Assembly (NCBI GenBank): GCA_015680625.1 | Contig: JAAAXW010000124.1 | Location: 49,127 to 113,126, forward strand | Length of the DNA stretch: 64,000 nt | From: Mortierella hygrophila | Taxonomy: Eukaryota; Mortierellomycota; Mortierellomycetes; Mortierellales; Mortierellaceae | Reading direction: 5' to 3' | In this document: piece by piece, positions 9,717-22,234 of the stretch | Numbering within the stretch: position 1 is the first letter of the stretch | Layout of the letters: every line of letters starts with the position of its first letter | Program-made: the position numbers and the translations under genes | The notes under the pieces: model-generated | Databases searched by the model: none | Seen by the model: the letters and a program-made list of their open reading frames with translations, nothing else | Told to the model about the DNA's origin: nothing

Positions 9717-11425
9717 ATGAGCTCCTCTGACGACGACTGCCCACCACTTGCCACCCCGCTCGCTGGTGGCCATGCCAATGACAATGACGACGAAGAGATG
9801 CCTGATCTCGTCGAGACCTTGGTTGTCCCAACAACAACAACGCCCATCTTCTCCGAAAACGCCAACGGCGACGCTGCACCAACGAAAAAGATCCCCATCA
9901 CAATCATTACGGGCTTCCTGGGCTCTGGGAAATCGACCCTCCTAGATCATATCCTGACAGAGAAGCACAACTTCAAGGTCGCTGTTATCCTGAACGAGTT
10001 TGGTGATACCGGTGGGATTGATCAGGCGATGAATGTTGGCATGGGAGGCGAGGTTGTTGAAGAGTGGCTCGAGTTGAAGAACGGGTGTCTCTGCTGTACC
10101 GTCAAGTATGTTACTTCGACTTCAGTTCTTTCGTGTATGCATTTGATTTTTAGTTCTTTATTTGCATCACGATTTCTGACAATTTTTTTTTTTTTTTTTT
10201 TGGCTTGTTCATAGGGACAATGGAGTGCTGGCGATTGAGAACTTGATGAAGAAGAAGGGCAAGTTTGATTACATCTTGTTGGAGACGACAGGGTTGGCAG
10301 ATCCAGGTCCAATTGCTTCGATTTTTTGGATGGACGACGATCTTGGGAGTGATATCTATCTGGACGGTATCGTCACCTTGGTCGACTCTCGTAACGTCCA
10401 CAAGGTAACATACCGCGGCACCATTAACTTCATCGTTAATTATTCATATGTTGTTCAAGCCTTGATTCCCTTTACGCTCTTCTTTACTGATCCAATTACA
10501 TGCTCTGTGGCTACTAGGAAATGGCGACGAAGAAGGAAGACGGAAGTCTGAACGAGACCGCGAAACAGATTGCGATGGCAGACCGACTCATCCTCAACAA
10601 GACCGATCTCATCACATCACAGGAAGCCGACCTATTGGAAGAAGATTGCAGAGCCATGAATGGTGTTGCGCAGATTGTCAGGACTCAGCACTCACGCGTC
10701 GATCTGAACTTTGTTCTTGATATCGCTGCTTTTGATGCTGTTCGTGCCAAGGAGCTGGAGCAAGCTGAGGCCGCATTGAAGAAGCAACAGGATGCCCACG
10801 ACCATGGTGATCCTAATCATGTCCATGGCGAGGAGTGTGGTCATGACCATAACAAGGGCGACACAACGACAGCGCCTTCGAAGCATCTTGACCAGGTAAA
10901 TCTTTCTTTCTCTTCGAAATCGGAGCTTGAAAGTTGCAAGTCTAGGACCGTGTTAGTTCCATCCGCTGACGTTATGATGTCTCTCCTCCCAATACAATTG
11001 CGCGTCATATCTGAAAATAGTCCATCAAGACGACGACATTGACATTCAACACCCCAGCATTGGATCAAAAGCTGTTTGAGCACTGGATTCAGATTTTGCT
11101 ATGGGAGCATCAGATCCCTGAAGCAGATATCATAGTCGATGAGCGAACCGAGTCAACACCATTGCAACAGTATCCAAAACTGGATATCCTCCGCGTCAAA
11201 GGAATTTTCAAGCCCCTGGATCGGCCAGCAGGAACCAAGCTTGTGATCCAGGGTGTTCAGGAGCTGTACGATATCAAGGAGGCGATCTTTTCTGGCGCAG
11301 GACAGGAAGATCTGGAGAACGCAGGAAAGATCGTCTTTATTGGCCGTGGACTCGATAACCAACGGCTTTTGGCGTCTTGTCTACGATTCATGAAGCTCGG
11401 TCGCGAAGATGTCAGTGTTGTATAG
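9717..11425 (+). CDS. ZNG1: Zinc-regulated GTPase metalloprotein activator (COG0523/CobW family), 4 exons
   Basis: G3E-family P-loop GTPase of the COG0523 group; eukaryotic ZNG1 hands zinc to methionine aminopeptidase 1. Exons 9717-10105, 10215-10404, 10518-10895, 11021-11425, total 1362 nt, 453 residues. Seen in order: an acidic N terminus with DDDCPPLATP, which resembles the CPELVP docking motif known to bind the METAP1 zinc finger; Walker A GFLGSGKST; VILNEFGD; the metal-binding NGCLCC (CxCC) split from VKDNGVLAIENLM by intron 1; ETTGLADPGP (switch/Walker B); LNKTD (guanine specificity); a His-rich linker HDHGDPNHVHGEECGHDHN; and a C-terminal CobW_C domain ending in VFIGRGLDNQRLL. Intron 1 contains a 19-nt T run (10183-10201) close to its 3' end. 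The gene is convergent with valyl-tRNA synthetase. Confidence 0.94.
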
Positions 11426-11950
11426 ATATCATAATCAACCCTTCGACAGGGTGATAAAAATCATAGAGCATGCTACCCAGTAAATGACAACCAAAAGATA
11501 TTTTTCTTTCTATGCAAGGTAGATGGCTGGGATAGACTAGGTATTTTGTGTGCAGGTAGCACGAGACAGACAAATATTTGGACGCTGGCACCGCAGCGAG
11601 TTCTAATCAAGGAGTGAACGATGGTGGCCTAGTAGGGCGCTGAAGACGGTTGATATGCTGTTTTCGTTACTTTTCATCGCGTTTCACTCGCATTTCCCTC
11701 GAGTGACCCTATCAACAAAGGGAAAAAGATTACTGTCTTTCGCGAGGAATGGTGGTGGGGCAGAGCGCATCGGCTCAATTGGCCGGAGTGCCAGATTTTG
11801 AACGTTCTTACGAAGCAAAGGGATCCCACTGCTCTCTTACAATCAAAAAGGGGCAATAGTTTCGGTTAACAGAAAAAATATATTCACGATTATCTAAACC
11901 GACGCCCCCCACCACCACCTCCTCTTCCCTCAACAGACACGCACTTGGGT
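11426..11950. other. Convergent intergenic region
   Basis: 525 bp between the stop codons of ZNG1 (plus) and valyl-tRNA synthetase (minus). It should contain both 3' UTRs and poly(A) signals. I see no further gene; open frames here are short and without protein-like composition. Confidence 0.6.
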
Positions 11951-14900
11951 TTACTTCAACTTCATGAAGGTCTCAATACCGTTCGTCAAGGTAGCAATCT
12001 CGGCCTCGTAGTCCTTGAGCTTGGCCTCGTTCATCTCACGAATCTCAGGCTTGACCTTGGTCAAGTAAGTAGCATCCTGGGTCTTCTTCTCAAGATCATC
12101 CTTGGCCTTCTGGACCTTGGCCAACTTCTTCTCGATCTTCTGGACCTCGGCATCAACGTCAACCATGCCCTTGACCAACAAGTAGACAGTGCAACCCTCC
12201 TGGACAGTCTGCGAGGCACATCCCTCGGGGATATCGGCAACATCCGTAACGACAGTGCAGGATTTGGTTCCCTTGGTCAAGGTCGCAATACCAGCCTCCT
12301 CAGACTTCAACAACTTGGCAATCTCGGTCGAGCCCAAAAGGTAGATCTGGCCTCCCTTGGTCATGTTGTAGTCGGCCATGAGCGAACGGCCGCTGCGGAC
12401 AACGGCAAAGACCAACTCGAAATTGGCATCGGCCTGCTCGTCAATGTAGGTGGGGTTGTTGACGGGGAAGGGCGACTTGACGATGGTGGTGATCTTGTCA
12501 CCGTCACGGCGGGGCAGACGCTGGTACAACTCCTCGGTCAAGAAGGGCATGAAGGGGTGCAACATCCTGAGGGCAGCCTCCAAGCAGGTATAGAGGGTAT
12601 CCTGGGCAGAACGCTTGGCAACCAAGTCAGAGCCCTCGGTAATAGGCTTGATGATCTCAATGTAGACGTCACAGAGCTCGTACAACCAGAACTTGTAGAT
12701 GGCATCGGTGGCCTTCATGAAGTTGCGCTGACCCAACTGGTCGTTCAACTCGACGGCAGCAACGTTGAGCTTGCTAAGGATCCAGCGCTCGGCCAAGCTC
12801 TCGCGGCCAGACTTGGCGGCAGTGGCGTTGGGCAAGAAGCCGTCCTCGAACTTCAAGAGAGCGAAACGGGTGGCGTTCCAGAGCTTGTTGCAGAACTTGC
12901 GGTAACCGTCGACACGCATAATATCCAAGTTGATGTCCTTGCCAAAGGCAGAGTAGGCACCCAAGCAGAAACGAAGGGCATCAGTACCGCACTCGGGGAT
13001 ACCGTTGGGGAAGTCCATCTTCTGACCCTGCTCGGCCTTGACGATCTCGCGGGGGTCCAAGTTTCCGACACGTAACTTGTCGTGGAGGGCCTGGAGAGAA
13101 ATACCCTCGATGACGTCGATGGGATCGATAACGTTTCCTAAAGACTTGGACATCTTGCGACCCTGAGCATCACGGACCAAGGCGTGGCAGTAGACCTCAG
13201 AGAAGGGAACCTGACCGGTCAACTTGATACCCAACATGACCATACGGGCGACCCAGAAGAACAAGATATCCCAACCGGTCTCGAGCAACGACGTGGGGTA
13301 GAACTTCTCAAAGTCGGCAGTCTTCTCGGGCCAGCCCATGATGGAGAAGGGCCAAAGACCAGACGAGAACCAGGTATCCAAGACATCGGGATCCTGCTCC
13401 AAGGTAAAAGTCTTGCCGGGGAACTTCTTCTGAGCGCTCTCGAGAGCAGCCTCCTCGGTGCGTCCAGTGACCCAGAACTGACCATCAGCGAAATCCTGCT
13501 CCTCGCCAGCCAAACGGACAAAGTAAGCAGGGATACGGTGACCCCACCAAATCTGACGGGAGATGCACCAGTCGTTGATGTTCTCCATCCAGCGGTAGTA
13601 CTCCTTCTCGGAGGTCTGGGGCTTGATGGTCAACTTGCCGTCCTTGACAGCCTGGAGGGCATCGTGAGCCATGTCCTTGCAGTTGACCCACCACTGGGGC
13701 TTCATCAAGGGCTCAATGATGTCACCGGTCTTGGAGCAGAGAGGGACAGTCATGGCGTTGTCGACAGTCTCGACGTAGAGACCCTTCTCCTTGAGAGCCT
13801 TCAAGACGGCAACACGGGCGTGGAAGCGCTTCATTCCAGAGAATTCACCGCAGTTGTTGTTCAAAGTGCCGTTGTCGTTCAAGATGTTGATAAACTCGAG
13901 ACTGTGGCGCTTTCCGACCTCATAATCGTTGAAGTCGTGGGCGGGGGTCATCTTGACAGCTCCAGTACCGAAAGCCATATCGACAACAATGTCGTCCAGA
14001 ATAATTGGGATCCTGCGTCCAGAGAAGGGGTGAATAACGAACTTGCCGTGGAGGTGCTATTTTACCATTGATTTCACAAGTTGAAAAAAGGGTTAGTACT
14101 TCTGCTCTTCAAGAAAAATAAAACAACGGCAAATAAAAATAAAAGGATACCTTATAACGTTCATCCTTAGGATGAATGGCGATGGCGGTATCTCCGATCA
14201 TGGTCTCGATACGGGTGGTGGCGACAACGATCTTCTCGTCGGAGCCCTCGACGGGGTAGGCGAACGAGATCAAGACACCAAACTCAAACTTCTCCTTGGC
14301 ATCATATCCAGGAACGTTCAAGAGGGTGCGTCCAGTCAACTCCTTGTTATCGACCTCGAGGTTAGAAAGGGCAGTGTTGAGCTCAGAGCACCAGTTGACA
14401 AGACGTGTAGCACGGTAGATGATGCCCTCCTCATGGAATCTGCAGAAGGTCTCCGTGACGGCCTTGGAGAGGGGTGCGCTGAGGGTGAAGGCCTCACGGG
14501 TCCAGTCGTAGGAGGCACCAAGACGTCTGACCTGGTTGTTGATGCGCGCCTGGAAAACGTCCTTCCAGTCCCAGATCTTCTCGACGAAAGCCTCGCGTCC
14601 AATGTCGTGGCGGGTCTGCTTGCTCTCCTTCCACAACTGCTTCTCGACGACAGCCTGGGCAGAGATACCGGCGTGATCAGTACCGGGGTTGAACAACACA
14701 GTCTTTCCCAACATGCGGTTCCTATAAAGTATCCGCGTAAATAGTATTCATATAAGTATGCATGAACAACAACAGCAATTGACATGCGCATTCCCAGAGA
14801 TAACTAGAGGATGCATACCAGCGGGCAAGTCCATCCTCGATAGAGACGGCAAGAGCGTGTCCGGTATGAAGAGATCCAGTGATGTTTGGTGGGGGTGCAG

Positions 14901-15433
14901 CAATGACAAAGAGACCCTCGGACTTGACCTGTCCATCAGCGGTCAACTCGGGCTCAAAGAAGCCCTCCTTCTCCCACCAGTCGTTCCATGCAGCCTCGAC
15001 AGCCTTGGGGTTGTAAGTAGCAGCCATGGGCTCGGACATGTCCTTCTTCTCGCCCTTGGGGGTGGTGTTGACAAACTCGGGCTCGGGGGCAGCGGCAGCG
15101 GCCTTCTCGGGCTTGGCCTTCTTCTCCTCCTTAGCAACAGGGGCAGCCTTAGTCTTTTCAGCAGCAGCCTATATATGTTACATCCAACCAAATATTGTTA
15201 CTATCATCAGTCAATACTTTCTCATATGCCGCCAGAAAAAAGCTTGCAAGTGCATGCAAGACCACAGTTTGGAATGAGGGTGCACATTCACATACCTTCT
15301 GCTTGGCCAAGAACTTCTCCAACTTTGCCAGGCGCTTGGCCTCGTTCTTGTCCGCGTTCTTGGACTTTTCGACGGTCTCGGCGCCGGCAGCGGCGGGAGG
15401 GGGGACGGGGGTGGTAGCGTTGTTGTCGGCCAT
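11951..15433 (-). CDS. VAS1: Valyl-tRNA synthetase, cytosolic-type, 4 exons
   Basis: Class Ia aminoacyl-tRNA synthetase charging tRNA-Val. Exons (minus): 15433-15296, 15168-14819, 14721-14151, 14056-11951; 3165 nt, 1054 residues, in the usual range for eukaryotic ValRS. A lysine/alanine-rich N-terminal extension (about residues 1-90) precedes the catalytic core. HIGH-type motif PPPNITGSLHTGHAL (HTGH about residue 147); GTDHAGISAQAVVEKQL; CP1 editing domain with VATTRIETMIGDTAIAIHP and GTGAVKMTPAHDFNDYEVGK; WWGHRIPAYF; DVLDTWFSSGLWPFS; KMSKS signature RKMSKSLGNVID at about residue 654. The C terminus is a charged coiled coil (KIEKKLAKVQKAKDDLEKK), as expected. No strong mitochondrial presequence is evident on this start; in yeast one gene supplies both compartments by alternative starts, which I cannot judge here. 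Confidence 0.97.
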
Positions 15434-15879
15434 GTTGAATATGTGAGAGAGTATCTAGTGTGTTAAAGAATGTGGGTTGAGTCGCGTAGGAATGAATGGG
15501 TGGTGAGCGTGTGAAGTGTGTGTAGGTAATTGGAGTAAATGGAGCCAGTGGTTAGTTTAATAAGAGCGTGGGAAAGTGGCCATAGTTATCCCTTTTATAG
15601 GCAGCTGTGAGTGACATCCTGGTTGATAAGGTCTTTTGTTGCCATTGGTGTCATTGAACCGCAGTTCCTCCAGGTGCTGACTCGCATGACTCACCGAACA
15701 AGGAACGACCGAAGAGTGAAGGAAAGGGAAGCTGAAAAACAAGCGCCCCCTTGGCTGGCACACACTATCAATTGAAAAAAAGCGCCCCTGGCTCATTTCT
15801 AAAAAAAAACACAGTCATATTTGTCAACAAATTGAATGCCAACTGCGCCACAGTCTATCACTCTGACTATCTCGTGGAA
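15434..15879. other. Intergenic, VAS1 promoter and ABCC 3' region
   Basis: 446 bp upstream of the VAS1 ATG on the minus strand and downstream of the ABC transporter stop. It presumably holds the VAS1 5' leader. No gene-like frame. Confidence 0.5.
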
Positions 15880-18800
15880 CTACACTTCGCCAGCCTGCTT
15901 CGCCAGCTTGTAGAACAACGAGCCCTCATCCTGGAGCAAGACCTTGGGCGCATCATACTCAACAACACGACCATGGTCCAGCACTAGTATTTTGTCGGAA
16001 TCCATCACAGTCTTGATGCGATGCGCGATCGTCAAGATCGTTCGTTCCTTAAACGCGGTCCGGATCGTCTTTTGTATCAACTCGTCCGTCTCAATATCCA
16101 CCGCTGACGTCGCCTCGTCCAACACCAGGATCTTGGTCTTTCTCAGTAGCGCTCTTGCAAGGCATATCAAGGATCGCTGGCCGACTGAAAAGTTCTCGCC
16201 GTTCTGAGCCACCTGGAACAGCAGCCCACCTGGCAACGCAGCGATTACATCCTGGAGGTACGATCGCTCCAATGCTTCCCAAAGTACCACATCCTCCAGC
16301 TCCTCGAATGGGTCAAGGTTCTCGCGCACAGTTCCAGCAAAAAGGACAGGATCTTGTGGAATGATCGACAAGTTCTTGCGCAAATCGGCTAGTCCGAAGT
16401 TGGAAATGTCAATATTGTCGATCACGATCTTGCCGCCGTCCAGTTGGTCTTCCTCGTTGCCATGGTCCTCAGGTTCCTGGTTGCTACCGTTGCTGGTCGC
16501 TTTTGCCCACTCACTGTTTGCGGCCTCGATCATTCTGAACAGCGCTAATGTCAAACTCGACTTGCCGGCACCCGTCCGTCCAACAATGCCAATCTTCTGA
16601 CCACCTTCGACCGTGAACGAAATACTCTTCAAGACCAGATCCATACCTTCCCGATACCGCGTCGAGTAGTCAGCAAACTCAACCTTGCCATCCTGTGGCC
16701 ACCGATGCTCCAGTGCGCGCCCTGCTTCAGAATCAGGTGCCGTCAAAGGTGGTGCCTCTGTCTCCAACTCTGTATACTCCTGCACACGTTCCACAGCGAT
16801 CATATGCACATACAAGTCACTGTACGTCCTCGCAAACCAGATCAAGGACTGTGAATTGGACATGGCAAAGCTGAGCGCCAATCCTGCAGTCGCCGCATTG
16901 ACCGACCCCTGCGGCAACAAGACGAACCAGAGACAAGCCAACAGCGTGATGACAACATTGACCATCTGGACTAGGATCTCCATCCAGCGAATACAATATG
17001 CCATCGCGATAAACGAGTTTGAGTACAGGTCACTTCGTTTGGCGCTTGCGGTGATGAAACGACCCTGGAGGTTCATAGCGCGGATAGTTGGAACGCCTGC
17101 CAGTGTCTCCTGAAAGTGCTGGTAGATGGGCGATTGGGTTGCGCGACAGATACGTTTCACTGCCTGGGAGGCTCGGAGGTAGTACTTTTGGACGTAGTAG
17201 TAGATAAGGGCGATGAAGGGCGAGGCGACCAGGAACAAGGGTGTCGTAAAGGCCACAACTGTGAGGGACGCAACGAGGCTGATTGCGTGACCTATGGCTT
17301 CGAATAACTTCCAGGGAATGCGGTCGTCGATAGATGCAAAGTCGCTTGACACGCGGTTGATAATTCGACCAAGACTAACATAGTTAGGAAAAGTCTTGGT
17401 TAGAACAACAGCAAAGCCATAATTCAGCTAACAAGAAAAGGTAATCCGATGTACTTACGGAGTAGTGTCAAAGAACGCAGGGGGCAGGCGAATGATTCTG
17501 CTCATAAAGATCCGGTGCAAGTACTCTGATGCGCGAATACGAGCGACACCAAAGGCAACCCAGAAAAGCGCAATACCGATCAAGACATACACTAACGTCA
17601 AGCCGGAAAACACCAGAAGGAAGATGCTGAGGGAAGGGCGAGAGTCCTGATCAGTGTCCTCGTTCTGTCCGATCCAGTACTTGAGCCACAGGCTGGTGCC
17701 GACATAACACGCCTGCATCAGCACTTGGAAGAGCAGGATCAGCAAGGCATACTTGTAAGTACTAAGGAGGTTTCAGGGGTCGAGCGAGATCAATTAGTAG
17801 ATAGCTTCTCCATATCCAGAAAGCAAAGGTTCGCTTGATTGACAACAAAGTACTTACATGGCACGCAAGTAGCCAAGAAAGATGCTTGCGGTGAGACCTC
17901 CGTCTAAGATATTCTCCGCCTGAATGATGCCAGCCTTCTTGTCCTTCTTGATATTCCTGTTGGTGTCCGTGGCGTCGATGGGAACTCCCTTCGTTGATGT
18001 CGTAGCTGCTGCTGCCGTGTCGCCACTTGTACCCATTTCTACTGTCGCTTGACTTTGCGTCTCTTCACTCTCTGACTCTGCTCCTGAAGGGGTGCCAAAG
18101 CCATCTTGGTATCGATGAGTAACCGCATACTCGCTGATCAGTTGGCAGAAGGTCTGCCCGGCAGCCATCAAGTCCTCAAAGTGTCCCGTCTCAGCAATGC
18201 ACCCATCCTTCAACAGAATAATATGATCGACTTCCTGAAGATGGTTAATTCCGTGTGTCACCAGCAGCCTCGTCTTATTGCGGAGCAAACCCTGCGGTCC
18301 GAGCAGCTTGCTCCAAAGGTGTTGATCTACATGCGCATCCACGGCACTCAGAGGGTCGTCCAGCAGGTAGATGTCAGCGTCATTGTAGGCGGCTCGAGCA
18401 AGAGAAACTCGCTGCTTCTGACCTCCCGAGAGATTGATACCACGCTCGCCGATCTCTGTCTGGTCGCCTGCTGGGAGAATCGCAAGATCGGGCTCCAATC
18501 CACTCGCAGCAATGACTCGCTCATATCGCTCTTGGTCGTACTCCAAACCAAACAAGATGTTGTCACGTAGAGTGGCGTTCAGGATCCAGCTCTGCTGTGG
18601 GACATATGCAATCCTGCCGACAGTCTTGGCGTATCCATGAAACTTGTACATCTCCCCAATGAGTGCACTCAGCAACGATGATTTGCCTTGACCAACCCGT
18701 CCGACAATGGCCACCAGCGACCCGCTTTTAACCAACAGATTGATGTGCTGCAAGGTTGGACGAAGACTCTCAGTTGATTCGCCATCATATGATCCCTGAA

Positions 18801-21362
18801 GCAATCCATGAGTTTCGTCCGCATCGTCCTGATTCTCCAACAACTCCCTGTTCCATGAAAAAGTTGCGTCCTCAAGCACCACTGACAGTCCCTCTGGAGA
18901 GTTGTCAGAGACATCCTCACGGGCGACAGAACCGGGGTCATTCTCCTCCTGCAAAAGAAATGCCTGAATACGAGAAGTCCCAACAGTCAAGGTAACGGTA
19001 GCAGTCGTGGTCTCTGTCAAACTGGCGATGGGCACCTTGAGCAGTGCAAACAAAGTCATGCTCACAAACACAATTTGAGGCGTCAATGTTCCTGGAGTGA
19101 ACCCTGGACCACCCCATGTCGCATAAATGGAGAGGGTGACTAGGGAGATGATCAAAGTCAACGAGTTGAAGACGATCGACATCACAGCGTATAGGGCTCC
19201 AATATGTCGAAGCACGCCCAGTTCCATGTTGCGAACATCCAAGATCCGTTTCAAAAATGCATCCTCCCTAAGATATAATAAACGTTCTAGTTAGCGGTGC
19301 CGTTCAATGAAAGATCTACATTTAACAACCCCAAACGGTACTAATGAAGGTTGCCTACCAGGCGTACAACTTGACTATTTTGATGGCAGACAAGACCTCT
19401 GTTGTAAGTCGAATACGTTCGTCAATAAAGCCGTTCTTCTTTCGCTGCAGCTTCCCAAAGACCCGTGCGCCAAATCTGAAGAGGCGAAATGGTCAACATG
19501 GTCAAAAAACCGACCCAAGCACTCCATCCCAATAGCCGATACACTACAACATGCAAGATATACAACAGTTAGTTAATTGTTAATTACACCTGAATTTACA
19601 TGCTGTGTCCCATGCACTACCGACAGCCAAATCGCGCACTTACAGAGTAGGAGGCCAAGGAAGATCTCCAAAGGGACAGCGACCCAAGTCGTCAGATGAA
19701 TGACCGCTTCAAGCCAGTAGTCCGCGTCAACGGACATGTGACTCGTAATCGATCCCAGTGTCGACACCTGCCTCGCCCCAGGAGAGAGCCTCAGTGCCTT
19801 ACGGTAAACCATCGAGAGCAATGCGGATCGGATCTCGAGCCCACGGACAATGCAGTACTGCCGACTCACTGTCAATAGGACAGAATTAGCGAGTCCCATC
19901 ACAAACATGGCGACTACCAAGAACAGTCCGTACGTCAAACTCGTCTTGCCACCGTTACCGCCGTCGCCGTCAGGACCGCTGTTGTCGATTTTGGTGATAG
20001 CATCCGCAGGAATGACCGAGAACTTTTCCTGAAGATCCTGAAGATCCTGAAAATAGGCGAGCAAGAGGCTCAGGATGACTGGGATCGCAAAGTTGGTGAA
20101 CACTCGCGAGATTCTCACTAAGAGAAGTGCAGGCACATACAACAGCTGAGACCGTAACACCGCCCAAAACAACGATGGTTCCTTCCCCTTGATCCTTGCA
20201 ATGTCCATGTTTGCCGTCCAATAGGAATCCAGTCGTGAATGTGCCTTGCTCGTGTAAAGGTGCTCTGGTAGTTGGTTGTCGATATCCCTGATCGACAAGG
20301 ACTTGGTGTTCCCAAGTCGGACAATTGGGAGGAAGAAAAAATACGTCATCTGGGAAAACAAGTTCGCCTTGTCGTAGATGGGTGCTGAGCTGGATCTTTG
20401 GACTTTGGTAGAGCCACGAGGCCATGCCTCTACTATGAATCCGCTCAGGAGTGTCGAGATCATGAAAAGAGTGGCGTTAAGTTGGACAGAGCTGCTCTGT
20501 GAATTGTTCGACAAGAGGTGAAGTGTCCTGATTTGGATTAAGAGTGCCGAAAGTGAAAGGACATAGAACGTAAAGATTATGTCTGAAGACCGGATCGAGT
20601 ATACATGTTCGTAATAGTTGAGAAGCGCCGCCAGCACCTATTAGGAGAAAAATACATTAGTTGTTGTAGCGAACATTTGTAATAAGCGAAACACAATACG
20701 AGGGCTGCTGACCTACCCATGCAGCTGCGAGAGCAGTGTACCCAAAGACCGCAGCAGGGGTCGCTCCTTTGTCCTGATGTACAAGGTGAACAAGAACACC
20801 GAGTGCTGTCACTCCCGTGCTGGCCATGCAAATCTGCGTGGGCCAGTAGATCCATCCTGTGCGTCCAAGACCATGAGGGGAGGACCATTTCCGGAGGGCC
20901 ACATATCGACCGATTAAGGAGACTATTGTCAGGGTAGATAGTGTCCCCAAGAGGACGCTACATAACGATGACAGTAAGGTATGCAAAGTGTGAGTGTGAT
21001 GTATGCATTCTCTCCTTGCCTCTTATCTACATCCTGTGTGTATGCTACGATGTACGCGGTCAATTGACATTCACTTGTCTTACCTATATTCAAAGCACGG
21101 AGTTAGTCCGAACCTGATTCTGCTGAGTGGTCCCTTTTCATGTCACATCGGATAAGCAGAAGGGTACATGGTAAGAAAAAAGGGGTGAGTGTCAGTGCTT
21201 TGAAAGAACCACCTCCATAAAATCGTTCTTTCTTACGAAATAAGGAGTTGGCCACTCACTCACCCAGCCTTCAATTGATCCACAGAACCACCTCTCGAAA
21301 CTTGCACTTGGTGCGGTTACGTCGTCAAGGTTGGCTGTGAAAGCACTCTGCTGGTACTCCAT
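15880..21362 (-). CDS. ABC transporter, ABCC/MRP subfamily, 8 exons, with an apparent frameshift in exon 5
   Basis: Full-length multidrug-resistance-associated (ABCC) transporter, an ATP-driven exporter of organic anions and conjugates at vacuolar or plasma membrane. Inferred exons (minus): 21362-21264, 21133-21084, 20957-20717, 20637-19644, 19543-19359, 19267-17858, 17761-17459, 17374-15880, about 1590 residues. The N terminus reads FCGSIEGW joined to GPLSRIRFGLTPCFEYS, a typical ABCC start, followed by TMD0 helices and TMD1. NBD1: Walker A GRVGQGKSSLL, signature LSGGQKQRVSLARA, DIYLLDDPLSAVDAHVD. TMD2 spans exons 7-8. NBD2: GRTGAGKSSLTLALFR, signature FSVGQRS, ILVLDEATSAVDIETD. In exon 5 the conserved helix WSAWVGFLTMLTISPLQIW and the following ARVFGKLQRKK...IVKLYAW are in different frames; one surplus base (or a 2-base loss) lies near 19469, and the exon length is correspondingly off by one. 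Either an assembly indel or a recent inactivating mutation. All other junctions keep frame. Confidence 0.9.
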
Positions 21363-21976
21363 TCTGGCTCCTGTGTATGCCGTTTGTAGGACTTGTGATC
21401 GATTGTCGCAGAAAGGGAGATGAAGAAGGCGATTGACAATTGGAATAGGAGGGAAAGGGAATATCAAGGAAATGACATGAGGAGATGAACGTAAGAATGA
21501 AAATGAACGAAAGAGTGGGACGCACTTGGACTATTTATTCGATATTTTTTTTCGCAGGAAAAGGCTATGGTGTGTGTGTGACTCGATATGATTCTACACG
21601 AATTTTGCTTTTCCGCCAAACACGTCCATACACAGGAAAATTGCGAGCCGACCCTGCTTTGCCAATGATCTACTCTTTCCTCCCACTTGTTTGTTGCTCA
21701 CAGCTGGAGATAATGGTCAGTCATGCATAGGCATTACAGCGCGCCCTCACTATCAGATCGACACCCGCCGTCCTTGTTCTCATGAAGCATTATCGTTCGT
21801 GGTGTAGAGATCTTCATTTACAAGGCAAACCAAAAAAAAAAAAAAAAAATTAATCTTTTCACAGGGGCTGTGTGTAAGCCAAAGGGACAATTGGCGCATA
21901 AATTACGTCACTGAAGTGAGCAGATCGCAGAACTACAATCCATCACTAATGCGTGGTTTCGCACACGCGCAAAAAC
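21363..21976. other. ABCC promoter/5' leader region
   Basis: Upstream of the ABC transporter ATG on the minus strand; contains an A-run near 21831-21849. A short motif at 21884-21920 is shared with the right end of the window (listed separately). No gene-like frame. Confidence 0.4.
21884..21920 (+). repeat. Copy A of a ~37-bp dispersed motif
   Basis: Contains GGACAATTGGCGC and ATTACGTCACTGAAGT. It matches 63930-63966 (GGACAATGGGCGC, ATTACGTCACCGAAGT) at roughly 30 of 37 positions by eye, in the same orientation. Probably the edge of a degraded repeat or mobile element. Confidence 0.5.
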
Positions 21977-22234
21977 CTAGTCTAGACACGCGCCGGCTTC
22001 CCGTGCCTTCCTTGCTCCTGACTGGAGGTGGTATTGGTCCTCTTGCGATGTACTGGAACTAGATCGATGGAGGTGCTGCCGGTCGCCACACTGCTTGAAC
22101 TTGTACCAGATCCCTTGCCAGAACTAGTCTTCCAAGGGTAAGTTCCCATCTACGTTGACCGGCTGGAGGTAGCCGGGTCTCTCCTGCCTCACCAAGTGTC
22201 CTAGAGCGATCTTGGACATGTTCTCGCCTGCCAT
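21977..22234 (-). other. Protein-like frame of unknown identity, interrupted by one stop
   Basis: From an ATG at 22234 the frame reads MAGENMSKIALGHLVRQE, then RPGYLQPVNVDGNLPLED, a TAG at 22126-22124, and continues in the same frame with FWQGIWYKFKQ and a polar tail to a TAG at 21977. The composition before and after the stop looks like one coding sequence. It could be a small unrecognised gene with a nonsense mutation, an exon pair with an unseen intron, or chance. I recognise no family. Confidence 0.25.

Noticed and set aside
11945..13075. 376-residue plus-strand frame antisense to valyl-tRNA synthetase
   Set aside because: Pure shadow of the VAS1 coding exon on the opposite strand; low-complexity L/G/V composition typical of antisense codon bias.
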